64,000 nucleotides of DNA from Tigriopus japonicus (taxonomy: Eukaryota > Arthropoda > Copepoda > Harpacticoida > Harpacticidae). The stretch spans positions 3,543,126-3,607,125 of the forward strand of contig CM021321.1 of assembly GCA_010645155.1 (NCBI GenBank), written 5' to 3'. The position numbers and the translations under genes were made by a program. Numbering within the stretch: position 1 is the first letter of the stretch; each line of letters begins with the position of its first letter. Shown piece after piece: positions 32,476-42,274 of the stretch. The notes beneath the pieces are model-generated. The model worked only from the letters and a program-made list of their open reading frames with translations. It made no database searches and was not told the origin of the DNA.

Positions 32476-35400
32476 ATGGGTTGTGGCTCAAGCACCCAAA
32501 TAGGATCTACCGATAATCCCACGTCAGCAGATGAACACGACGAGAATGGAACACATGCTGGCACAAATAGTGTTGACGGACAAGTAGTGGATGTTGAAGG
32601 TAAAAATCAACGTTTCCAGCGAATTTTCTGGTCATTCCTGGACGACTTGAAAAGTTTTGAAAACGAACAAGATATATTTAGCTCGCTTTTAAAAGTTCAA
32701 TGACCAACAACAATAGCAACATTAGCAGCTATGTTGATTGGAAATGTCATATTTTCCCAAGTCTGTTGATTACGAACAACAATAGATAATCGAAAGGCAA
32801 AACCATAAGCAAGGCGATTATTGACTGAAAAATAAATGAGCGCCTTTTCCTTGTGGGCAAAGGCTTGGACACGATTCTAACTTGTTTCTCCCTCAAAGTG
32901 TGACCACAACCTCGAGTAGTGAGTGGTTGACAACGTTTCAAGCAATTACCTGAGTAAATAAAACCAATTCCCAGCCTATCATATCATCAACATTCCTGTG
33001 ACTCAACAAAGGAAACGCATTAGGCTAATCGTAGGAACAGAAACAAGTCTTGTTGTTTTCTTCTTCTCATTCCTTGCATTATTGGTTAAATTGGAGCCAT
33101 AATTCAGCATTTTTGTGTGTTTGTTTGTTCAACTACTAAACAAACCTTCATCACTCAAAATCATAATGATTTATCGAGGGCCTTACTTTGGCTAGGCCTC
33201 ATTCCAAATCAGCAGCAATCGAATATAAAAGACTTATACAACGGGAATATTGGATAGGGAAAAAGGTTTCTTGTTTCACGTCATGTTTGGCTGAATTTTA
33301 GTGGTAGTGGTTCCAATGATTCACTAAATATTTCATAGTCGTTGTAGGCGGGTTCCTATTTTAGCTTGCATTGGAATCAAAGCTGACATTTGCAGAGTTC
33401 AACTTCAAGCCTCTTGGAACACATTTGAAACACAAATCAAGTTCGATTTGACTTGTCCTGTTCAAATTTCAAATTGCTCTCGGGCAAAATCCAAGGCTCA
33501 TCTAAAATATTTATGCTCTTCAAGGCTTTAATGAGCTTTGACTTGAAAAATCTTTTGTAGTTCACCCTTTATCCCTTGAAACGTAACAAGAATGAATGCC
33601 ATTTTTAGCGTTTCGGCACTCCTACCTGTAGCATCCAATTCAAGTAACATTGTTCGTATGATCAAATTTAGGATATAAATGTTCGGAAACGTTAAGAATT
33701 GTGATGAATATTGATTATTTGATTATTCTACTGATTACGGAAAGGTACGTTTTTTACCAAGGAAATCTACTCAAACTCTCATCTACGTTATGCAGGTGAA
33801 TCCAGTGGAAACCTTTTGGACAAGTCTCCGTTACCGCCAATCAAAGGAGGCGACAAAGACAGTCCACATCCCTTGGAAGAAGACTCTAAAGATGGGGTCT
33901 TGCGTCCCAAAACTAGTAATCCTAATCATCGATCACCTCGTCGGCTACCAAAACTGACCGGACCCGTTGTTACTTTACCTCAAGTAGAAGACATGAACGA
34001 GGACAGTTCTGAGGAAGTGGACACAACGGAACGAGGAGTGGGAACAAGCTCCAATGTGGATAATGTGTCAATACGATCCTTAAACACATTAAATCCTGGT
34101 AATGGCTCCGACGAAAAAGCTGACGATGACTTGGACGTGGTCGCCACCCCTGCCATCTCGGCCAAAGGCTCAAAAACCTCGGTGAGATCAGCTCAACCTA
34201 CGCCGGTTCCACCCTCATCTGAAAACGGTTCCAAACTGTCATTGAAAGCAGCAGTCGAGGAAGAAGGAGTGATAGAGAACAATGAATCGGCTCAACCCTC
34301 TCGAAGATCATCCATGCACTCAACCAAGAAATCAACTTTGTCTTTGAGAAAGAGTTCATCGCATTCCTTGCTAAAATCGTCAACTTCATCAAGAAGAGGC
34401 TCCACGACCTCGAAACAAGAAACGTCTAGCCATCAGGATGAAAGTGCCGAAGTGCCTGAAGTTGGAACAGGTTCGCGAAGGGGATCCACAGAGGAGGAAC
34501 TTGACGAGCCAACAGCTACAGCGGATGATCCTACAGATAGTGGAACAGAGGTGGAAGGGACACCCCCGGAAAAAGAAGGCTCAGAAGATGGAGACGAACA
34601 AGCTAATGGGTCTGAGCAAGGGGATGATGAGGAAGGGAATGAAAAGTCAGAAGGGGAAAATGAACCAGAGGACGAAGGAATACACGAAGGTATGTAAGAA
34701 GTAAGAAGATTTATTAGTGTGTAGGAACTGTGAGTATGTTCATGATTCACATTAGTGAGGTCACATGGCAAAGGATTTCGTAATTGAGTTGGTTGATTGG
34801 TCTAATCCATGAATGTTGTAGTTTGAATTTTGCATCAAAATTCCATTTTGATTCCCATGAACCTTTTCGAAATGAGAAAGGAAAGCCAAAAATTCAAATG
34901 TGTGCCCAAGTTATTAAGTACTGCTAAATGAATGAAATGAATGATAAATGAAATAAATGGAAACTTTTGATACTTAATTACAATACACAAGTCCCGTTAC
35001 TAAAAAGTAACCGAAAACCCCTCAACGAACTTAAATTAGAGCTGCGAATGTTATTTCATAAACAAATAAAAAAAAAAACAGCTTTTTCACTCATTGGTCG
35101 GCATTCAGTCATGAAACCAAAATAGCTTCCCGCTCAATTTTAGCTCAATTAAAAAGTAATAAAAATAGGATCTTCAAAGCATTTCAATGGCATCAAGGCC
35201 AATCTGACAATTTGATTTTCATAATTTTGAATTTAAGAAGGAACACACATTGCAAAAAATATTAGCAAATTTGATTGTATCAATCAAATCGTGACTTACG
35301 TAAGCACGAAGGTCTTGTGCTTATTATTCTGGTAGAAAGAAGGTCTGAAGAGAGGGAGCAACAACCTTTCTATTATTGATTTTCGTGTGAGACAAACATG

Positions 35401-35720
35401 CTCTTTCAATGACATGGAGAATGAATAAACAGTACTGTAGTCCTGGCAAGAACATGATGAATGAGAAGCAATTGGATAATATCAATGACTTGATGGTGTT
35501 CCTTTCAAAGGATTTTGACGCATCTATGGATTAGTTACGACCGTAAAACATAATCATTCGTATTTCAGAGAGCGAGGACAAACCAACGGAAACTGCTGAC
35601 GAAACTGCAACCGAATTACCCGATGCCCAACCGGAATTCGACAATGAAACACCCATGACCGCCAATGATTTGGGAACAGCGGATCCATCGCGATCAAATA
35701 GCGCATTGCAAGTCTCCTAA
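32476..35720 (+). CDS. Predicted N-myristoylated, disordered Ser/Glu-rich protein
   Basis: Three exons, 32476-32599, 33796-34689 and 35569-35720, join in phase and give 389 residues. The N-terminus MGCGSSTQ is a classic N-myristoylation site (Gly2) with a palmitoylatable Cys3, so membrane attachment at the cytoplasmic face is likely. The rest appears disordered. There is a proline/lysine segment (SPRRLPKLTGPVVTLPQVED), several RRSS and SRRGST motifs fit for basophilic kinases such as PKA, and a long Glu/Gly/Asp-rich C-terminal half (EGNEKSEGENEPEDEGIHEG). No folded domain is recognisable. Phosphatase or kinase-anchoring scaffolds share this layout, but I assign no function. An AATAAA at 35801-35806 fits as the poly(A) signal. 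Confidence 0.78.
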
Positions 35721-35800
35721 CCGTCAGGTTATTAAGCTTCAAACTCGTTCCAAGAGTCTGTATTGTAATTGATGGCCTCTTAATCATTCTTTCACACCAC

Positions 35801-35806
35801 AATAAA
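35801..35806 (+). terminator. AATAAA poly(A) signal
   Basis: The hexamer lies 81 bp after the TAA of the myristoylated protein gene, in the expected orientation. The neighbouring fucosyltransferase gene converges from the right. Confidence 0.55.
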
Positions 35807-35964
35807 TTGGGCTAAATCAAACTTTTGAATGAAAAAAAGTGATCCACCATTGTCATGGACGAATTGTCCTCATATTGTAAATATGGGTTTCTATTTTTGT
35901 TTTTTGATTCATAATTTCTGCACTTGAGACATGACTACGAATAAACTCAATTTCAACATTCTGA

Positions 35965-37260
35965 TTAGTCAATGTAATAGATACCCTCGAGAGGATGGTC
36001 GAGGGGATTTTTATCCAGATATTTCTTTTTACGATGCTTCTTGCTTCGAAATTGTTGAAAGTGGTGTGGAATGACTCGCAATCCACCCGCCAAAAATCCA
36101 GCCATGTCTGAATATGTTCCATGGGATTGAATGGTGTGGTTACAAGAGACCAGGAGTCCTAAATCGTTGCCAATCGCATCTGGATCCACGCCATCATTGT
36201 TCCCAACAAAATAAACGATATCTTTGTAGGCCTTGAGCTTGGAGATTTTACTCTTGCCCCATTCGATATCGTCACTGACAAATATGAACACCACGTGGTG
36301 AGTCATCTGGAACTTGTCTTGGAAAAGACTCATCGCTTCGATGTAGTAATTGATGGTGAGAGGGATCATATCGTTCTCTTTTTCATACTGTATATGATCG
36401 GTCCTTCGACAATGGATGCCAACGAACATGATCTCCTTTTTTATCTTCTTCGGCTTTTTGCCCACTTTTTTGATTTTCTCCAGATGTTCCACTTTGACTT
36501 GTGACAAAACGCGCTGTCCATGTTCCAGAAACTTGGGTTTTAATTGCATATCCTTGTGGAACTCCTCGTAATATTTGGGATGCTGTAGGGAAGCAACCGT
36601 CTCTTCCACATTGGCTCCATTTGGATAGATGTGCAGAAACCGGTTGCGGTTCCATTTGGGATCGCGGAACTTATCCATTGAGTCCCAAAATACTTCCCAG
36701 CGAGCAGCACACTCTTCAGTGTAGTTGGGCTTGCTTTCCCGCCAAAAATCCGGACCCTCAATGAACTCAGCCGTGCTTGCATGCCATCTGAGAGCTAATT
36801 CAGGTGGAACTCGCATCCGACCAGAATCTTCATCGCGAGGATAGACGTTCTTTTTGCCCGTTTTCTCGTCGTAGAATTTTGCCACGAGCCGTTCAATCTC
36901 TTTCACGAATTCTCGGTAGTGCTCAGTAAAACCGCATACTTCATCCGAGGTTCGAAACCGTGAATCGTAGATGAAATACCGCCTCAGGTAATCTTGCGTT
37001 TCCTTGGTAATGAGAGGCTCAATGTCATAAGTCAAACTTAAACCGAGCGATTGAACGTATCCATAGAAGTGATTGCCAAGTCGTCCTCGCACTGGTTTGC
37101 ACACTAAAGTTCTGGAACCACATTCTTCCCGTTCATCAATGCAATGATCTGGTGCCGCAAATGGTGTTGAAAGAAGAACTATAATAAGGATAAACAGTTG
37201 TTGAAACGAAACAGTTGAGACCATTCTTTCCTTGTCACCCAGAAATCCATGCCTGTTCAT
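35965..37260 (-). CDS. GT11-type fucosyltransferase (alpha-1,2-fucosyltransferase-like)
   Basis: A single-exon frame of 431 residues runs from the ATG at 37260. It has type II topology: a short cytoplasmic tail, then a hydrophobic anchor (SFQQLFILIIVLLSTPFAA, about 18-36), then a luminal catalytic part, as in Golgi glycosyltransferases. GT11 enzymes transfer fucose from GDP-fucose to glycans in inverting mode. The first family motif is GRLGNHFYGY (about 59-68). The GDP-fucose-binding motif is VGIHCRRTDHI (about 280-290), where vertebrate enzymes have HxRRGDY. The third is NHTIQSHGTYSDMAGFLAGG (about 374 on). The shape matches the divergent invertebrate branch of GT11 rather than FUT1/FUT2, so acceptor and linkage cannot be stated. 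The start lies 174 bp from the start of the divergent DUF268 gene. Confidence 0.85.
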   Translation of the reverse strand: MNRHGFLGDKERMVSTVSFQQLFILIIVLLSTPFAAPDHCIDEREECGSRTLVCKPVRGRLGNHFYGYVQSLGLSLTYDIEPLITKETQDYLRRYFIYDSRFRTSDEVCGFTEHYREFVKEIERLVAKFYDEKTGKKNVYPRDEDSGRMRVPPELALRWHASTAEFIEGPDFWRESKPNYTEECAARWEVFWDSMDKFRDPKWNRNRFLHIYPNGANVEETVASLQHPKYYEEFHKDMQLKPKFLEHGQRVLSQVKVEHLEKIKKVGKKPKKIKKEIMFVGIHCRRTDHIQYEKENDMIPLTINYYIEAMSLFQDKFQMTHHVVFIFVSDDIEWGKSKISKLKAYKDIVYFVGNNDGVDPDAIGNDLGLLVSCNHTIQSHGTYSDMAGFLAGGLRVIPHHFQQFRSKKHRKKKYLDKNPLDHPLEGIYYID

Positions 37261-37434
37261 GTCCAATACTCCCAATGAGGTCGGCGGAGAACATCACGAA
37301 AAAGTCGAGTACAACGACCGCTACCTGTCTGATGAACAGCATAGCACTTTTACGTTAACCTGCATGTAACAGTGTTTCGGACATGTGCAATAGGAACCAA
37401 TACTTGACTTCGACAACATTTTGCGAATGAAATT
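37261..37434. promoter_or_regulatory. Candidate bidirectional promoter: fucosyltransferase / DUF268-A
   Basis: Only 174 bp separate the two divergent start codons, so both 5' UTRs and core promoters must share this stretch unless upstream non-coding exons exist. No TATA box is obvious. This is an inference from gene layout. Confidence 0.45.
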
Positions 37435-38475
37435 ATGGCGAAGAGCATTATTTTAGTGTTGTCAATACTTAACGTCTTACAATTCAGTCATAGCCATCAA
37501 AAGGAAGAGTTCATATCAGATCATCCAAGCTGTGATGGAGATAGTTGCCAAAGAGAAAAGACTACCAAAACAAATCAAGAGCGATATCGCGAGTTAAAAG
37601 ATACCGTGGAGAGCATTCGACAGTCATGTGGTGAAATATGTGATACAACTAAAACCGGTGTACCAAGTAAATATTATGACTATATCCAAAAGAATGTAGA
37701 TTGTGATGCCCTTTTTCAGAATGACAAAATAGACTTACCGTCCGATTTCTTGGAACCACCAGCTCGGATCCCAAAATTCCTCAAGGACGATTTCAGTTAT
37801 CAGGGTCGAGTTCCACTTAAATTAGACTATCGAGATGATTCTCAAGGAAGCACTCATTGGCTCAATTGGACCATGGAAATGATGGATTGGCATTTTGACG
37901 GCTTTAAAAAGGGCAACTTGGGAGGAAGTTATGGGAGAGAAAACACCAAAAACCTTTTTCGACATATGACAGAGCATATGGATCTAATCGATAAGCATGT
38001 CCTGATCGTGGGTTCTCAGCGACCATGGTTGGAAACGTTGGTGATTTCAGCGGGTGCCCGTCATGTGACTACTATGGATTATGTCAAGATCATCAGTGAA
38101 CATCCTCAAATCACTACAGTTCTACCTCAAGGTTTGATTGACCTTTATTTCGAGGGCGTTCGATTCGATGCCATGGTGACATTTTCGTCGGTGGAACACA
38201 GCGGTTTGGGACGCTATGGGGACAATTTGAACCCTTGGGGGGATCTGATTGTGATGGCCCGGTCTTGGTGCTTGATGAAACCTGGTGGACAAGCCTTGGT
38301 GGGCGTGCCCACGGGTCCGGATCAGATTGGGTTCAATTCGGCCAAGGTCTATGGAGATTTGCTTTACTCGCATTTGTTTGCCAATTGGAAGCAAATCTAT
38401 ACGGAAACGAATTTCTCGAAATATTCTGACGATTGTTACTATTGCTATCAACCTTTGCATATCTTGGAAAAATAA
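37435..38475 (+). CDS. DUF268 family protein A (methyltransferase-like, secretory)
   Basis: An intronless frame of 346 residues. The N-terminus (KSIILVLSILNVLQFSHS) is a signal peptide or anchor, so the protein should be luminal or secreted. Six cysteines cluster between residues 33 and 90. The C-terminal half has a Rossmann-type S-adenosylmethionine-binding layout: strand and glycine motif HVLIVGSQRPWLETLVISAG (about 188-207), an acidic residue ending strand 2 in VTTMDY (Asp215), FDAMVTFSSVEHSGLGRYGD, and a post-core MKPGGQALVGVP. These are features of the DUF268 family, described from nematodes and placed with methyltransferases; its substrate is not established. It is head to head with a GT11 fucosyltransferase. 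A second copy lies 3.8 kb downstream, nearly identical in its C-terminal half. Confidence 0.85.
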   Translation: MAKSIILVLSILNVLQFSHSHQKEEFISDHPSCDGDSCQREKTTKTNQERYRELKDTVESIRQSCGEICDTTKTGVPSKYYDYIQKNVDCDALFQNDKIDLPSDFLEPPARIPKFLKDDFSYQGRVPLKLDYRDDSQGSTHWLNWTMEMMDWHFDGFKKGNLGGSYGRENTKNLFRHMTEHMDLIDKHVLIVGSQRPWLETLVISAGARHVTTMDYVKIISEHPQITTVLPQGLIDLYFEGVRFDAMVTFSSVEHSGLGRYGDNLNPWGDLIVMARSWCLMKPGGQALVGVPTGPDQIGFNSAKVYGDLLYSHLFANWKQIYTETNFSKYSDDCYYCYQPLHILEK

Positions 38476-39256
38476 ACCAATATTGATAATGAGCCATAAG
38501 CAGTAGAAATTACTATATCTCAGTACTTGAACTCAGTACTTGTACTTAGCATGGATTCGAGCAGGATTAGATCTTGTCCGCCTAATTTCGCTTCATCCCT
38601 GCTTCTAATATACTTGTAAATTCCTTCAACAAGTGACCATTTATTCATATTTTGGTTTTGCGTCTATTTTTATACATACTTTGACCTAGTTGGGCCATCA
38701 AAATATTTGTAACAAAAATGGAAAAAAATATGAACATCATGTGTGAAACAATTACTGAAGAAAGAGACCATAATTATTAATAATTGTTCTTGTTTGTTTT
38801 TGTCAATCTTTCCAACCTTTCCTACCTTATGACTGATGAGTAGAGACCGGATTTGAAATTGATTATTTTGGATTCAAAACTTTTTTACATTGAAAAACAT
38901 TGACCAAAAAATTAAAACTCACATCGAAAAGAGCAAAAAAAGTTATGCGTTGCCAGGGGCCCAGCAAACAGGCGTTGGCAGGTTCAGGGGCCAACAAATT
39001 AGCGATAAAGAGTTTTGGGCCCGGAGCACAGAACTACGGATGGCTCGCAGGCCCACTATTTTTGACTTTCCCCATCGCTTCTGGGCCCACCAACCACCAC
39101 ACTTGGGCCCAAAGCCGGACAGTGTCCTCAGCCATGTTTAAAATTAGAAACTTCGCCCTCATTTTTAAAATGTTAAACTACCTAACAAACTTCAAACTTG
39201 ACAAGATATGGGTCGGTCGCTTTCTGGAACAAAGGAAAGCTGGCATTTGTTATAAC
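38476..39256. other. Intergenic DNA after DUF268-A
   Basis: AT-rich apart from a GC-rich patch near 38950-39130 with several GGGCCC sites. A plus-strand frame of about 100 codons crosses the patch but has no recognisable domain. The stretch ends at GTTATAAC, the left target-site duplication of the next element. Confidence 0.35.
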
Positions 39257-40523
39257 TAGGGACAGGAACTTAAGACGAATAAACTTATTCGTCTTTTTGG
39301 CCTTTATTTGTCGCGAATTTTTTTAGTCTAATTTGGATTTTATTCGTCTTTTTTCGTCTAATTGGCCAAAAGTTTGGATTTTCTAAGATTTCAAGCGCTT
39401 GCAGCGTTTTTTTTTTCAATTTTCCAAGCAAATAAAAACTTCAAAGAAAGTGCAACCCCACCAGTCATTGCCAATGTAATAATTTGATTGTCAGTTGCGG
39501 TGTTGCACAAACAAAATACAATCCACACTTAAAAATTAACTTGTACTCGTACAGTTGCTCGACAGACACAGAAAGAAAAGATTACTATTTGAGTTAAAAA
39601 AGGCCATCAGAACAATTATTGGATTTGCAAATCTGATTTTAAGTATAGCTGTACTAAAAACGTTCCTTTAAAAAGGCATTTTTAACTCTTGGTTTTTATT
39701 TGACATATGTACTACTGGCTAATTCTTGCTCGTTAGGTACTTCCTTTTTTTTAATTTTCTAGATTTCGCCGTTTTTGACAGTCAGATCAGTTCAGACAGA
39801 TTGGTCCTTATCAATAGGGTCATACATAACGTCTATTTTGCGGGAGCAGCTTTAAAAATCTTTTTTCGTTTGGACGGGCATTTAATTTTTCTTCTTTCTT
39901 ATAAGATAGGTTCATTCGCCTTTTTGGGAAATTAATTCGATTTTTTTCCATTTTGACAGTATTTTCTCCTTTTTTGCGTCTGTTGGGAACTTTTACTCGT
40001 CTTCTTTCGTTTAATCGGTCAATTTTATTCGTCTTTTTTCGTTCAATCGGTCAATTTTATTCGTCTTTTTTCGTTTCATCGGTCAATTTTATTCGTCTTT
40101 TTTCGTTTAATCGGTCAATTTTATTCGTCTTTTTTCGTTTAATGGGTCAATTTTATTCGTCTTTTTTCGTTTAATGGGTCAATTTTACTCGTCTTCTTTC
40201 GTTTAATGGGTCAATTTTATTCGTCTTTTTTCGTTTAATGGGTCAATTTTATTCGTCTTTTTTCGTTTAATGGGTCAATTTTATTCGTCTTTTTTCGTTT
40301 AATGGGTCAATTTTATTCGTCTTTTTTCGTTTAATCGGTCAATTTTATTCGTCTTTTTTCGTTTAATCGGTCAACTTCCTTCGTCTTTTTTCGTTTAAAT
40401 TTTATTCGTCTTTTTTCGTTTAATCGGTCAATTTTATTCGTCTTTTTCCTTCTAATCAGGCAATTATATTCGTCTTTTTTCGTTTAATTTGACAGTTTTA
40501 TTCGTCTTAACTTCTTGTCCCTA
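39257..40523. mobile_element. Non-autonomous hAT-like element with internal minisatellite
   Basis: The element is 1267 bp long. Its ends are 27-bp inverted repeats with two mismatches: the left end begins TAGGGACAGGAACTTAAG and the right end, reversed, begins TAGGGACAAGAAGTTAAG. GTTATAAC stands directly outside both ends (39249-39256 and 40524-40531) as an 8-bp duplication, as hAT elements make. GTTATAAC is itself a palindrome, so alone it could also be read as more terminal repeat; the TAGGG start and the 8-bp length favour a duplication. There is no transposase frame. It lies between the two DUF268 genes. Confidence 0.82.
39991..40508. repeat. 32-bp minisatellite, about 16 copies
   Basis: The unit reads roughly TTTAATCGGTCAATTTTATT followed by CGTCTTTTTTCG, with period 32 (for example ATTCGTC at 40027 and 40059). 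ATCGG and ATGGG variants form blocks. The unit contains TTTATTCGTCTT, which is also the inner part of the host element's terminal inverted repeat. Confidence 0.9.
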
Positions 40524-41768
40524 GTTATAACTTGTTTCGAAAGGTAATATTTCGGTAATATTTTCATTGACATTTCTCCACGGAATCTCACTTATTGGCA
40601 AAGCATAAACCTCATCAATTCTTCATCTCTTTAAGACAGACCAAATGGAAATTTTTACAAAAGTGGGGTCAGGTTAAAATGAAATAAACCATTTGCAAAT
40701 TTGACCACTTTCTTATATCGAATCTGCATAATTTCTGTACCTCTGAAGTTACTTTATACATGCATCCTTTCTTGGATTCCATCCTCGGCCTTTTCAGAAG
40801 CGACATCGCTGACCTCAGGTACGCCATCTTTTTAACATACTCAAAACGGTATTCGAACTTTCACGACCGAGGAAGGTACAACTACAAAATCTCAAAGCTC
40901 ATGATGTACACCTTGTTTCAATGCAAAAATTATATGGAGCGGTGAACTTTTCTTTCTTTTGAGCAGATGTCCAGACTAGGTTCTTGAATACACTGAAGTC
41001 TGTAAATTGGAAGGTCAGCGAATGTAGACCATTCAAAGGCACCAAGAAGTGAAAGAACGAGAGGATGGGACGACGAGTACATCAAGAGCTACTTGTTCAA
41101 CCTCAGGTACGAGGCAATGTTCTCAAACATCAACATTGTTTGAGGAAAAAATTTCAATGGTCTCGTCACTAAACAAACACTTCAGTTTTTATTGGTTTAT
41201 CGATCTACAAAATAAATCCATTTTAGTGGATTAAGCCCGATTAATCCTGTTGGATTCATCCGGGAAACCTTAGATAGAACAAGTGTATGTGGCTTTGTGC
41301 GAGGGGCGCACCAAAAATAGTGCAAGTTAATTATATTTGAAAAATCATTAAAAGTCATCAGTAATGAATCATTATCAGTCAATCATTTCAAAAATCAGCC
41401 AATTTCGAAGATGAAACCACTTCTGGACGAGTCTAACAAGAGAATATTCAGAAAAAAATGCCCACCCCAAGCGAAGTTTTCTTGGGGCTCTCTAGGACCT
41501 GAAGGACCTTTTCCAGTTCCCAATGAGAGCAACCAAAAATAGCAAAATGACATATCTGAATCAGATGGCGATTGCTGATCAACCCACAATTTGGAACCAT
41601 TTACTGACCACGAAGGCCTCTGTCTTCAAATTTTCAAACAAACAAAAATGTGCCACTAATCTTGAAGCGATCTCGTGAGACTTGGAAGGCTTCAGGATCA
41701 TTTGAACAAGACCACAGGAAAGGATACTCTACATAGGTACTCTTTAAAGGAATGGTCGAAATGGATAC

Positions 41769-42212
41769 TCACTTTGACTTTTCCCCATTGGCCCTTTCAT
41801 CCATATCTCTCTTCTTCTTTAATGCATATCTTTTATGGCAAACTTTACTGAGATAGGGGGCCCATAACCTGTAGATCCAATTTAAAGCGTTTTTGCACCT
41901 TTGATGATTCCACTGGCCTTGTTCAGGCCAATAACAAAGTTTCCCTGATGGACTACCAAATTTCATTAAAAGAATTATTAGAACAATAAAATAAACAATA
42001 AAAGCCGTCCAATTCCTTAAATTAGCGGCTAAAACAGAGTCAAAATTTGGGTCGTTGCAAATGTTTATCAATGAATTTTGATAGTCCAAACTCTGAATTT
42101 CCCCCAAGCTGTCTTCTTTTATCCACCAAAGATGTAATGGCAGGGTCATTTGCATTCTCTTTGGCGCACCTGTCGTGATGAACACAACTTTTGGGTTGTC
42201 GTTCCGCAACAT
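41769..42212 (-). CDS. Hypothetical single-pass membrane protein
   Basis: A 147-residue frame from the ATG at 42212, divergent from DUF268-B with only 62 bp between start codons. It has one hydrophobic segment (WTAFIVYFIVLIILLMKF, about 68-85), then a tryptophan-rich and finally a basic tail (RYALKKKRDMDERANGEKSK). The terminal TGA overlaps a good splice donor (CAAA before GTGAGT), so the gene may continue in further exons that I could not identify. No family was recognised. It could be a chance frame, although its tight pairing with DUF268-B argues for a gene. Confidence 0.35.
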   Translation of the reverse strand: MLRNDNPKVVFITTGAPKRMQMTLPLHLWWIKEDSLGEIQSLDYQNSLINICNDPNFDSVLAANLRNWTAFIVYFIVLIILLMKFGSPSGKLCYWPEQGQWNHQRCKNALNWIYRLWAPYLSKVCHKRYALKKKRDMDERANGEKSK

Positions 42213-42274
42213 CTACCTGCGTGTGACTCAAGTGTTTTACCCAGATTCCTACGTTACTTTGACCACACGAAATA

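Noticed and set aside
38900..39259. 119-codon frame over a GC-rich patch
   Set aside because: No family resemblance; it runs into the target duplication of the adjacent hAT-like element, and only local GC content makes it look gene-like.
39953..40174. Repetitive Phe/Ser/Arg-rich frame
   Set aside because: It is simply the 32-bp minisatellite read in frame.
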